From positions 1 through 64,000 of the forward strand of contig NZ_JAJAGO010000021.1 in assembly GCF_025165795.1 (NCBI RefSeq): 64,000 nucleotides of DNA. Direction: 5' to 3'. The stretch comes from Streptomyces gossypii (GTDB taxonomy: Bacteria > Actinomycetota > Actinomycetes > Streptomycetales > Streptomycetaceae). The first letter of the stretch is position 1. Each line of letters starts with the position of its first letter. The notes under the pieces are model-generated. The model was given only the letters and a program-made list of their open reading frames with translations. It was not told where the DNA came from and did no database searches. The translations under genes were made by a program, and so were the position numbers. Positions 1 through 7,280 of this stretch are shown here, piece by piece.

Positions 1-28
1 GGCGCCTGAGTACGCGTACTCAGGCGCC
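1..28. repeat. Perfect 28-bp palindrome
   Basis: The first 28 bases read identically on both strands (core TGAGTACGCGTACTCA flanked by GGCGCC/GGCGCC arms). There is no loop, so it could be a dyad operator, a cruciform, or the stem of a terminator for the gene left of the window. It lies 29 bp before the mmpB-like gene. Since it starts at base 1, it may continue outside the window. Confidence 0.7.
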
Positions 29-57
29 ACAGCCAGGTGCGGTGGAGGATCGGGCGC

Positions 58-186
58 ATGCTCTGGTCCGATCCCGACGACGAACCGCCCGAGGAACTGC
101 GCGCGACGCAGGCGATGCTGGCACGCCTCTTCCGGGTGCTCGCCGTCGCCGTCCTCGCCGCCCTCGTCCTCTCCCGTGCCCGCTGA
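58..186 (+). CDS. mmpB: Small membrane protein, MmpB-like
   Basis: A 42-residue protein with an acidic, proline-containing N-terminal half (MLWSDPDDEPPEELR) followed by one hydrophobic segment of about 18 residues rich in Ala, Val and Leu and a short basic tail, as in a single-pass membrane peptide. The ATG is preceded by GGAGG about 8 bases upstream. The sequence and its place before maf and the carboxylase gene match the morphogenic membrane protein MmpB of Streptomyces, as I remember that family. Location in the membrane is inferred; the biochemical role is not known from sequence. It stops 51 bp before the maf start and is probably cotranscribed with it. Confidence 0.72.
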   Translation: MLWSDPDDEPPEELRATQAMLARLFRVLAVAVLAALVLSRAR

Positions 187-237
187 CTGCCGGTGCCTGT
201 CCGGCAGCGCCTGTCCGGGGCTGCTTACGATGGCCCC

Positions 238-939
238 ATGAGCCCCGACAGCCGCCCCGTACAGCCCGCAGTACAGCCCGCAGTACAGCCCGCAGTACAG
301 CCCGCCGCACAGCCGTCCGCACAGCCCGTGCGTCCCGTGCGTCCCGTGCGGCGGCTCGTCCTCGCCTCGCGGTCGCCCGCCCGGCTCGCGCTGCTGCGGC
401 AGGCGGGGTTCGCGCCCGAGGTGATCGTCAGCGGCGTGGACGAGGACGCGCTGGACGCCCCCACGCCCGGTGAGTTGGCCCGGGTGCTGGCGGAGGCCAA
501 GGCGGAGGCCGTGTCGCTGCGTCCGGAGGCCGCCGGTGCGCTGGTCGTCGGCTGCGATTCGGTGCTGGAGCTGGACGGTCAGGCGCTGGGCAAGCCCGCC
601 GACGCGGAGGACGCCACGGCACGCTGGAAGGCGATGCGCGGCCGCACCGGGGTGCTGTGCAGCGGCCACTGCGTGATCGACACGGCCGGCGGCGCCCGTA
701 CCTCCGCGACCGCGAAGACCACCGTGCGCTTCGGTGAGCCGACGGACGCCGAGATCGCGGCCTATGTCGCTTCCGGCGAACCGCTGCAGGTCGCGGGAGC
801 GTTCACCCTCGACGGGCTCTCCGGGCCCTTCGTCGACGGCATCGACGGGGACCACGGCAATGTGCTCGGCCTGTCGCTGCCGCTGCTGCGCGGGCTGCTG
901 GGCGAGCTGGGCATCGGCATCACCGACCTGTGGGCCTGA
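238..939 (+). CDS. maf: Maf family nucleotide pyrophosphatase
   Basis: Predicted to hydrolyse non-canonical or excess nucleoside triphosphates to the monophosphate and pyrophosphate in the cytoplasm. The family signature is clear: RRLVLASRSPARLALLRQAGF near the start of the core, then a metal-binding VVGCDSVLELDG stretch and the C-terminal GLSLPLLRGLL. The protein is 233 residues, of which the first ~35 are a Pro/Gln/Val-rich tail encoded by tandem 12-bp repeats and absent from most Maf proteins, so translation could in principle begin later. ATG 238 is preferred over GTG 193, because the latter adds non-conserved residues. It overlaps the 3' end of the convergent membrane protein gene by 20 bp. 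Confidence 0.88.
   Translation: MSPDSRPVQPAVQPAVQPAVQPAAQPSAQPVRPVRPVRRLVLASRSPARLALLRQAGFAPEVIVSGVDEDALDAPTPGELARVLAEAKAEAVSLRPEAAGALVVGCDSVLELDGQALGKPADAEDATARWKAMRGRTGVLCSGHCVIDTAGGARTSATAKTTVRFGEPTDAEIAAYVASGEPLQVAGAFTLDGLSGPFVDGIDGDHGNVLGLSLPLLRGLLGELGIGITDLWA
259..306 (+). repeat. Four tandem 12-bp repeats in the maf N-terminus
   Basis: The unit GTACAGCCCGCA occurs four times head to tail, the last copy ending in C instead of A. Being a multiple of three it encodes a VQPA repeat in the Maf N-terminal tail, and the following bases carry degenerate copies (AQPS, AQPV, RPV). Slippage would change tail length without breaking the frame. Confidence 0.9.
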
Positions 940-1351
940 GCACCTGCCGGGTGGGCGGCAGCCGCTCGCCGTAGGAGACCAGCGAACCGACGATCAGCGC
1001 GAGGACCAGGGTCATCAGGGCGAACGCCGCCCAGCCCACCAGCCCGACGGTGAGCGCACCGAGCACGCCGTGCAGCACGGCGGCGCCGATGAGCAGGATT
1101 CTCGGCAAACTGCCGGGCGCCCGGTCACTGATGGCCATCCTCGTCAACGCACCGGCGCACAGCAGGAGGTAGCAGCCGAGGAGCGAGCCCGCGACGACCG
1201 CGCCGAGCGTCATGGCGCGCGGCTGGAGCCCGGCGAGGGACATCTGCTGGTCGTCGACGACCATGCCGAGGAAGATATGGAGGAGTACGATCCCGATCGC
1301 TTCAAGGGCCAGTACCACCGCTGTGATCCCGGCAACGGATCTCCGGGCCAT
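920..1351 (-). CDS. Conserved membrane protein, four TM segments
   Basis: A 143-residue protein with four hydrophobic stretches at roughly residues 7-30, 47-68, 81-103 and 105-128, separated by short polar loops, so an integral membrane protein. No catalytic motif is visible and I cannot name a function. The position between maf and the acyl-CoA carboxylase subunit gene, in opposite orientation, is one I recall as conserved in Streptomyces. ATG at 1351 is followed directly by a basic MARRSVAG start typical of inner-membrane insertion. Its last 20 bases overlap the end of maf on the other strand. Confidence 0.75.
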   Translation of the reverse strand: MARRSVAGITAVVLALEAIGIVLLHIFLGMVVDDQQMSLAGLQPRAMTLGAVVAGSLLGCYLLLCAGALTRMAISDRAPGSLPRILLIGAAVLHGVLGALTVGLVGWAAFALMTLVLALIVGSLVSYGERLPPTRQVLRPTGR

Positions 1352-1540
1352 CCCGCTCCCACCCCTCGGTCCTCACGGCATTATTCTCACCGCACCACCC
1401 TCACGGCGCCGCCGTAGGGTGCCGTTTCGGGCGTCTGCGGCAGTCCGCAGGCTACTCACGGGTAAGAACCGGGGCAAGAGGAAGACGGGAATGCAAAATT
1501 ATTGACTGCCATTCGTAGGGTCTCCACAAATAACGGTGAA

Positions 1541-1569
1541 TTGACCGTCATGAGTTGTACAGAGACGTT
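1541..1569 (+). promoter_or_regulatory. Candidate promoter for the carboxylase gene
   Basis: The 397-bp gap 1352-1748 is AT-richer than its surroundings. TTGACC at 1541-1546 is followed after 17 bases by GACGTT at 1564-1569, a fair sigma70-type match; TTGACT at 1502 has no good partner. The remainder holds no convincing gene. Confidence 0.35.
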
Positions 1570-1748
1570 AACCACATCTGCGATCGGCGGGCAGCTCACA
1601 AAACCCGGCGTACCGTGGAGTGACAAGGGATAACGGGGCGCGGCTGCCCCCGGAGCACACTCCGAGTGGGCAAGCTCACGCCCGTGAGCGGCTCGGCGTG
1701 TGGTGTCACCACTACCTAAACTCACCTTGTTTCGAGGAGGGAGTCATC

Positions 1749-3500
1749 GTGCGCAAGGTGCTCATCGCCAACCGCGGCGAGATCGCTGTCCGGGTTGCCC
1801 GTGCCTGCAGGGACGCCGGGATCGCGAGCGTGGCGGTCTACGCCGAACCGGACCGGGACGCACTGCATGTCCGGGTCGCGGATGAGGCATACGCACTGGG
1901 CGGTGACACTCCGGCCGCGAGCTATCTGGATGTCACCAAGGTGCTGGCCGCGGCCGCCGATTCCGGAGCGGACGCCCTGCACCCGGGCTATGGATTCCTC
2001 TCGGAGAACGCCGAGTTCGCCCAGGCCGTGATGGACGCCGGGCTCACATGGATCGGCCCGCCGCCGCAGGCGATCCGCGATCTGGGCGACAAGGTGGCGG
2101 CCCGTCACATCGCGCAGCGCGCCGGAGCCCCGCTCGTCGCGGGCACCAAGGACCCGGTGAAGGGCGCCGACGAGGTCGTCGCCTTCGCCAAGGAGAACGG
2201 GCTTCCCATCGCCATCAAGGCCGCCTTCGGCGGCGGCGGCCGCGGCCTGAAGGTGGCCCGCGAACTGGCGGAGGTGCCGGAGCTGTACGACTCGGCGGTG
2301 CGCGAGGCGATCGCCGCCTTCGGGCGCGGCGAGTGCTTCGTGGAGCGCTATCTGGACCGCCCCCGGCATGTCGAGACCCAGTGCCTGGCCGACCAGCACG
2401 GCAACGTCGTGGTCGTCTCGACCCGGGACTGCTCGCTCCAGCGGCGGCACCAGAAGCTCGTCGAGGAGGCACCGGCGCCCTTCCTGAGCGAGGAGCAGAA
2501 CGCCGAGCTGTACCGCGCGTCCAAGGCCATCCTCCGCGAGGCGGGCTATGTCGGCGCGGGCACCTGCGAGTTCCTCGTCGGGCAGGACGGCACCATCTCC
2601 TTCCTGGAGGTCAACACCCGGCTCCAGGTCGAGCATCCGGTCACCGAGGAGGTCACCGGCATCGACCTGGTCCGCGAGATGTTCCGGATCGCCGACGGCG
2701 AGACGCTCGGCTACCCGGACCCGGTACTGCGCGGCCACTCCATCGAGTTCCGCATCAACGGCGAGGACCCGGGGCGCAACTTCCTGCCCGCCCCCGGCAC
2801 CGTCACCACCTTCACCGCACCGACCGGGCCCGGCGTACGACTGGACGCGGGCGTCGAGACGGGCTCGGTCATCGGCCCGGCCTGGGACTCGCTGCTTGCA
2901 AAACTGATCATCACCGGCGCCACGCGCGAGCAGGCGTTGCAGCGGGCCGCCCGTGCGCTGGGCGAGTTCACGGTCGAGGGGATGGCGACGGCAATCCCCT
3001 TCCACCAGGCGGTCGTTGTCGACCCGGCCTTCACCAGCGATCCGTTCACCGTGCACACCCGATGGATCGAGACCGAGTTCGTCAACGAGATCAAGCCCTT
3101 CGCCGCCCCCGGGGTGGAGGAGGACGAGGCCGAGGGTGCCCGCGAGGTGGTCGTCGTCGAGGTCGGCGGCAAGCGGCTCGAGGTCTCGCTGCCCTCGTCG
3201 CTCGGTGTCTCCAGCGCGCCCGCGGCCGCAGGGGGCAAGAAGCCCAAGCGCAAGGCCGCCAAGAAGGGCGGCAGCGCGGCGTCCGGTGACGCGCTGGCGT
3301 CGCCCATGCAGGGCACCATCGTCAAGATCGCGGTGGAGGAGGGCCAGCGGGTGGAGGAGGGCGAACTCGTCGTCGTCCTGGAGGCGATGAAGATGGAGCA
3401 GCCTCTGAACGCCCACCGTTCGGGGACGGTGAAGAGCCTCGCGGCGGAGGTGGGAGGCTCGCTGTCGGCGGGGTCCGTCATCTGCGAGATCAAGGACTGA
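1749..3500 (+). CDS. accA2: Acetyl/propionyl-CoA carboxylase, biotin carboxylase-BCCP subunit
   Basis: Carboxylates biotin with ATP and bicarbonate and carries it to a carboxyltransferase beta subunit, supplying malonyl- or methylmalonyl-CoA. The 583-residue protein has the biotin carboxylase start VRKVLIANRGEIAVRVARA, the ATP-grasp glycine loop (AAFGGGGRGLKVA), the FLEVNTRLQVEHPVTE active-site segment, a Lys/Ala-rich linker near 500 and a C-terminal biotinyl domain with EAMKM, the biotinylated Lys at about residue 548. Length agrees with Streptomyces AccA2-type alpha subunits (about 590). GTG 1749 is chosen because GAGGAGG lies 8 bases upstream; longer starts add unrelated residues. No beta subunit lies in this window. 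Confidence 0.95.
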   Translation: MRKVLIANRGEIAVRVARACRDAGIASVAVYAEPDRDALHVRVADEAYALGGDTPAASYLDVTKVLAAAADSGADALHPGYGFLSENAEFAQAVMDAGLTWIGPPPQAIRDLGDKVAARHIAQRAGAPLVAGTKDPVKGADEVVAFAKENGLPIAIKAAFGGGGRGLKVARELAEVPELYDSAVREAIAAFGRGECFVERYLDRPRHVETQCLADQHGNVVVVSTRDCSLQRRHQKLVEEAPAPFLSEEQNAELYRASKAILREAGYVGAGTCEFLVGQDGTISFLEVNTRLQVEHPVTEEVTGIDLVREMFRIADGETLGYPDPVLRGHSIEFRINGEDPGRNFLPAPGTVTTFTAPTGPGVRLDAGVETGSVIGPAWDSLLAKLIITGATREQALQRAARALGEFTVEGMATAIPFHQAVVVDPAFTSDPFTVHTRWIETEFVNEIKPFAAPGVEEDEAEGAREVVVVEVGGKRLEVSLPSSLGVSSAPAAAGGKKPKRKAAKKGGSAASGDALASPMQGTIVKIAVEEGQRVEEGELVVVLEAMKMEQPLNAHRSGTVKSLAAEVGGSLSAGSVICEIKD

Positions 3501-3560
3501 GCTCCGACAAGGACTGAGCACCAGGGCACGCCTGAACGGGGCGCCCCGGAAACGCACGAG

Positions 3561-3591
3561 ACGGGCGGCGGCCACTTCACCCGCCGCCCGT
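3561..3591 (+). terminator. Hairpin after the carboxylase gene
   Basis: ACGGGCGGCGG at 3561-3571 and CCGCCGCCCGT at 3581-3591 form a perfect 11-bp stem with a 9-base loop, 60 bp after the stop. There is no T-run, which is usual in Streptomyces. It is followed by tandem CCGTCCGG-type repeats (about 3588-3615). Confidence 0.7.
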
Positions 3592-3670
3592 CCGGCCGTC
3601 CGGCCGTCCGGCCGTCCCGCTGTCCGGTCAAGCCCCCGACCCGGCCGAGGACGAGGGCCCGTCACTGACC

Positions 3671-3877
3671 GTGCGACAGCGGGACGGCGCGGAACGGCAC
3701 TACCCGCTCGACGGCCCGCACGAGGACGCCGCCGTCTCCCGGAACGGCCGCACCGCCCATGTCACCGGCGGATTCACCCGGGACGGATTCTGGAACGGCC
3801 TCGCCGTCATCGACCTCGCCGTCATCGACCTCGACAGCGGCGACACGCACCGACTGACCGCCACCGAGCGCCGCTGA
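3671..3877 (+). pseudogene. Possible C-terminal remnant of a beta-propeller-like protein
   Basis: An open stretch of 68 codons (69 with stop), open further back to about 3620, reads like the end of a WD40/TolB-type repeat protein (HEDAAVSRNGRTAHVTGGF, then IDLDSGDTHRLT). There is no ribosome binding site at GTG 3671, and the frame carries a duplicated AVIDL caused by a 15-bp direct repeat. No upstream propeller domain exists. I read it as a gene remnant; it may be non-coding. Confidence 0.25.
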
Positions 3878-3897
3878 CGGCCGCCGCCCCAAAGGTG

Positions 3898-4905
3898 TCA
3901 GCGGAACGCCTCCGGCAGCGCCGACGACGGCGGCGGTGCGCTGCGCAGCGGGGACGGTCCGGAGGTGCCGCCGATTCCGCGCGGCGGACGGAGCCGCCGC
4001 TGCCCCGGCAGCGGCCCGTCCCGCCGGGCATGGGCGCCATGGCTGCCGGGACTGCTGGGGCCGCCGGGGCTGCCGGGCCCGGGACCGCCCGGACCGTTCG
4101 GCCCGCCGCCACCGCCCGCCGTGCCCGGCACCGCGAGGTTGATGTGCACCCCCTGGTCCGCCAGGGCCTGCAACTCCGTCGTCGCGCGGGCGTCCTGGGG
4201 CGGCGGCTCGTCGGTGACCAGCCGCGACATCACCTCGGACGGCACGGTCTGGAACATCGTGTCGGTGCCCAGCTTCGTGTGGTCGGCGAGGACGACGACC
4301 TCGGCGGCGGACTGCACGAGTGCTCGGTCCACGCTCGCGGAGAGCATGTTGGAGGTGGAGAGCCCGCGTTCGGCGGTGAGCCCGCTTCCGGAGAGGAAGG
4401 CCCGGGAGACCCGCAGGCCCTGGAGGGACTGCTCCGCCCCGCTGCCGACCAGTGCGTAGTTGGAGCCGCGCAGGGTGCCGCCGGTCATCACCACTTCGAC
4501 CCGGTTCGCATGAGCGAGCGCCTGCGCGACCAGCAGCGAGTTGGTGACAACGGTCAGACCCGGCACCCGGGCAAGTCTGCGCGCCAGCTCCTGCGTTGTC
4601 GTACCGGCGCCCACGACGACGGCCTCGCCCTCCCTGACCAGGCCCGCGGCCAGATCAGCGATCGCGGTCTTCTCGGCGGTGGCGGCCAGGGACTTCTGCG
4701 GGAAGCCGGATTCCCGGGTGAATCCCCCCGGCAGTACGGCTCCGCCATGCCGGCGGTCGAGCAGCCCCTCGGCCTCAAGCGCCCGCACGTCGCGTCTGAC
4801 GGTCACTTCGGAGGTCTGGACGACTCGGGCGAGCTCCCGGAGCGACACGGCTCCAGTGGCCCGGACCATTTCAAGGATCAATTGGCGACGTTCTGCAGCG
4901 AACAC
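3898..4905 (-). CDS. DeoR/GlpR-family transcriptional regulator
   Basis: A 335-residue repressor. Residues 1-60 form the DeoR-type winged helix (MFAAERRQLILEMV, then SEVTVRRDVRALEAEGLLDRRHGGAV). Residues 75-235 form the sugar-phosphate-isomerase-like sensor domain with GAGTTTQELAR and the conserved VVLADHTKLG near the end. Family members are usually about 250 residues; here about 85 more follow, rich in Gly and Pro then Arg and Ser, so the tail is an extension or the product of an old frameshift. The GTG start at 4905 gives the expected N-terminus. Being near deoD and deoC it could regulate nucleoside or deoxyribose use, but the palindrome shared by those genes is absent from its own promoter. 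Confidence 0.85.
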   Translation of the reverse strand: MFAAERRQLILEMVRATGAVSLRELARVVQTSEVTVRRDVRALEAEGLLDRRHGGAVLPGGFTRESGFPQKSLAATAEKTAIADLAAGLVREGEAVVVGAGTTTQELARRLARVPGLTVVTNSLLVAQALAHANRVEVVMTGGTLRGSNYALVGSGAEQSLQGLRVSRAFLSGSGLTAERGLSTSNMLSASVDRALVQSAAEVVVLADHTKLGTDTMFQTVPSEVMSRLVTDEPPPQDARATTELQALADQGVHINLAVPGTAGGGGGPNGPGGPGPGSPGGPSSPGSHGAHARRDGPLPGQRRLRPPRGIGGTSGPSPLRSAPPPSSALPEAFR

Positions 4906-4935
4906 GGAACTGACAGTAACCCCGCCGACCGTCTG

Positions 4936-4980
4936 CTTTCACGTGCTTGCGCCAATTACCGGAAACTGTTCATGTGAAAG
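4936..4980. promoter_or_regulatory. Inverted repeat upstream of the DeoR-type gene
   Basis: CTTTCACGTG (4936-4945) and CATGTGAAAG (4971-4980) form an inverted repeat matching at 9 of 10 positions with a 25-bp spacer. It lies in the 122-bp AT-richer gap in front of the regulator, so it is a candidate autoregulatory operator. No experimental support; the sequence differs from the nucleoside palindrome. Confidence 0.4.
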
Positions 4981-5027
4981 TGGCGCGGGTGGTATAAGCC
5001 GCCGCGGAGGAAATGAGCGGCACGGAC

Positions 5028-6467
5028 CTATCGCCCGTCGGCTTCCTTGCGGCTGTGCAACTGCCGCGCCACCTCGGCGATCGAGCCTGTCAGCGACGGG
5101 TACACCGTGAACGCCTTGGCGATCTGCTCCACCGTCAGGTTGTTGTCCACGGCGATCGAGATGGGATGGATCAGTTCACTCGCGCGCGGGGCGACGATCA
5201 CGCCACCCACCACGATGCCGGTGCCCGGGCGGCAGAGCAGCTTCACGAAGCCGTCCCGGATGCCCTGCATCTTCGCGCGCGGATTGCGCAGCAGCGGCAG
5301 CTTGACGACCCGGGCGTCGATCTTGCCCTCGTCGACGTCCGACTGCGAGTAGCCGACGGTCGCGATCTCGGGGTCGGTGAAGATGTTCGAGGAGACGGTC
5401 TTGAGGTTCAGCGGCGCGACCGTCTCACCCAGGAAGTGGTACATCGCGATCCGGCCCTGCATCGCCGCGACCGAGGCCAGCGCGAAGATGCCGGTGCAGT
5501 CCCCCGCCGCGTACACTCCGGGTGCGGACGTACGGGAGACCTTGTCCGTCCAGATGTGGCCCGAATCCCGCAGCCGGACCCCGGCCTCCAGCAAACCCAT
5601 GTCCGTCGTGTTGGGCACCGCGCCGACCGCGACCAGGCAGTGCGACCCGTTTATCGTCCGGCCGTCGTTGAGCGTGACCTCCACCCGGTCGCCGACCCGC
5701 TTCGCGGAGGCGGCGCGGGAGCGCGCCATCACGTTCATCCCGCGGCGCCGGAAGACGTCCTCCAGCACGGCCGCCGCGTCCGGGTCCTCGCCCGGGAGCA
5801 CCCGGTCACGCGAGGAGACGAGGGTGACCTGCGAGCCGAGCGCCTGGTACGCGCCCGCGAACTCGGCGCCGGTGACCCCGGAACCGACGACGATCAGCTC
5901 CTCCGGCAACTCCTCCAGGTCGTAGACCTGCGTCCAGTTCAGGATGCGCTCGCCGTCCGGACGGGCGTCCGGGATCTCGCGCGGGTGACCGCCGGTGGCC
6001 ACCAGCACGGCGTCGGCCGTCAGCCGCTCCTCGCTGCCGTCCGCCGCCCGCACGACGACCTCACGCGAGCCGTCCGGCGCCTGGTTCGGCTCCACCCGGC
6101 CCCGGCCGCGCATGACGCGCGCACCCGCACGGGTGACGGAGGCCGTGATGTCGTGCGACTGCGCCAGCGCGAGCCGCTTGACCCGGCGGTTGACCTTGCC
6201 CAGATCGACACCGACGACGCGGGCGCCTTGCTCGAGCGGCGCCGTGTCGTCCTCGATCTTGATACCGAGCTCCTCGTGCGAGGAGTCGAAGTTGGTCATC
6301 ACCTCGGCGGTCGCGATCAGCGTCTTGGAGGGCACGCAGTCGGTGAGCACCGACGCACCACCCAGACCGTCGCAGTCGACGACGGTCACCTCCGCCTGGA
6401 GCTGCGCGGCCACCAGCGCCGCCTCATAGCCGCCGGGCCCACCACCGATGATCACGATCCGAGTCAC
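5028..6467 (-). CDS. lpdA: LpdA-like NAD(P)H-quinone reductase (flavoprotein disulfide reductase fold)
   Basis: A 479-residue FAD- and NAD(P)H-binding oxidoreductase. The N-terminus has the FAD dinucleotide fold (VTRIVIIGGGPGGYEAA), the second pyridine-nucleotide fold has VVGSGVTGAEFAGA, and YAAGDCTG marks the FAD-binding aspartate; a dimerisation domain closes the protein. In true lipoamide dehydrogenases the active site is CxxxxC; here the segment is GLGGASVLTDCVPSK, with only one of the two cysteines. That is the pattern of Mycobacterium tuberculosis LpdA (Rv3303c), a quinone reductase. GTG 6467 is chosen because the fold begins there; 47 further upstream codons are low-complexity. The neighbourhood, with deoD and a phosphohexomutase, also parallels the M. 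tuberculosis order. Confidence 0.87.
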   Translation of the reverse strand: MTRIVIIGGGPGGYEAALVAAQLQAEVTVVDCDGLGGASVLTDCVPSKTLIATAEVMTNFDSSHEELGIKIEDDTAPLEQGARVVGVDLGKVNRRVKRLALAQSHDITASVTRAGARVMRGRGRVEPNQAPDGSREVVVRAADGSEERLTADAVLVATGGHPREIPDARPDGERILNWTQVYDLEELPEELIVVGSGVTGAEFAGAYQALGSQVTLVSSRDRVLPGEDPDAAAVLEDVFRRRGMNVMARSRAASAKRVGDRVEVTLNDGRTINGSHCLVAVGAVPNTTDMGLLEAGVRLRDSGHIWTDKVSRTSAPGVYAAGDCTGIFALASVAAMQGRIAMYHFLGETVAPLNLKTVSSNIFTDPEIATVGYSQSDVDEGKIDARVVKLPLLRNPRAKMQGIRDGFVKLLCRPGTGIVVGGVIVAPRASELIHPISIAVDNNLTVEQIAKAFTVYPSLTGSIAEVARQLHSRKEADGR

Positions 6468-6683
6468 ATGCTCCAGTGTCTCGCACCCAGGCGGCGATCG
6501 TACGGGCGCCCCCGCCCGGCGAGGCGGGGACCGGTACCGAGGTGCCGCGTCGGAGGAGTACGGGGCGCCCACCGCGCCCCCTCCGCGCGCCGCGCCCGCG
6601 CCCTCCACGCACGGCGCCCGGACCGCCCCCGCACCCCCTCGCGGTGCACGGACGCCCGCGCGCCGCTCCCGTACCCTCGACCC

Positions 6684-7121
6684 ATGTCGCTCTACGCCGC
6701 CTACGCTGGCTCCCTCGACGCGCGGCTGATGTCACGCCGCGCACCGCACTCGCCGCTGCGCGGCACCGGCTGGCTGGACGGCTGGCGCCTCACCTTCGGC
6801 GGCGAGCACATGGGCTGGGAGGGCGCGCTGGCGACCTTGGTCGAGGCACCACGTTCACAGGTCTTCGTGGGGCTCTACGACATCGCGCCCATGGACGAGG
6901 ACGCGATGGACCGCTGGGAGGGCGTCGGACTCGACATCTACCGGCGCATGCGGATGCGGGTGCACACCCTGGACGGCGACGAGCCCGCGTGGTGCTACGT
7001 GCTGAACGGCTACGAGGGCGGCCTCCCCTCCGCCCGCTACCTCGGCGAGATCGCGGACGCGGCGGAGTCGGCCGGAGCACCGCACGACTACGTGATGGAA
7101 CTGCGCAAGCGGCCCTGCTAG
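6684..7121 (+). CDS. Gamma-glutamylcyclotransferase-like protein
   Basis: A 145-residue protein of the gamma-glutamyl cyclotransferase fold. The substrate loop at the N-terminus is YAAYAGSLDARLM, corresponding to the usual YGSNL motif, and the domain contains GVYxI-like FVGLYDIAPMDEDAMDRWEGV, in which the acidic residues expected near the active site are present. The reaction would be release of pyroglutamate from gamma-glutamyl compounds; the substrate cannot be told. The ATG at 6684 is the only start that keeps the conserved N-terminus. It lies divergently from the LpdA-like gene and ahead of deoD with a separate promoter between them. Confidence 0.8.
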   Translation: MSLYAAYAGSLDARLMSRRAPHSPLRGTGWLDGWRLTFGGEHMGWEGALATLVEAPRSQVFVGLYDIAPMDEDAMDRWEGVGLDIYRRMRMRVHTLDGDEPAWCYVLNGYEGGLPSARYLGEIADAAESAGAPHDYVMELRKRPC

Positions 7122-7244
7122 TGCTGTGAACGGGAACGTTCACCGGCCGATCCGCCGCCCCGTGAGGGGTCCGCCGCCCCGTGAGGGAAATGCACCGGGA
7201 ACGTAGCGGGAACCTGTGGTTTCCGACGTACTCCGCCACTCCTT

Positions 7245-7274
7245 CTACGCGCGTAGGCACAATCGCGCTAGGCT
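7245..7274 (+). promoter_or_regulatory. deoD operator palindrome and -10 box (leaderless)
   Basis: The perfect palindrome CTACGCGCGTAG lies at 7245-7256. TAGGCT at 7269-7274 is a good -10; the next seven bases end exactly at the GTG of deoD (7281), so the transcript would be leaderless. The same palindrome precedes add and the ABC operon, with variants before deoC and the BMP gene. Confidence 0.7.
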
Positions 7275-7280
7275 CAACGC

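Noticed and set aside
1722..3665. 647-codon open frame on the minus strand opposite accA2
   Set aside because: A GC-codon shadow of the carboxylase gene; the plus frame has full conserved domains and a ribosome binding site, the minus frame has no homology.
5013..7121. 702-codon plus-strand frame across the LpdA-like gene
   Set aside because: Only its 3' end (from ATG 6684) is a real gene; the rest is the antisense of a well-supported flavoprotein gene.
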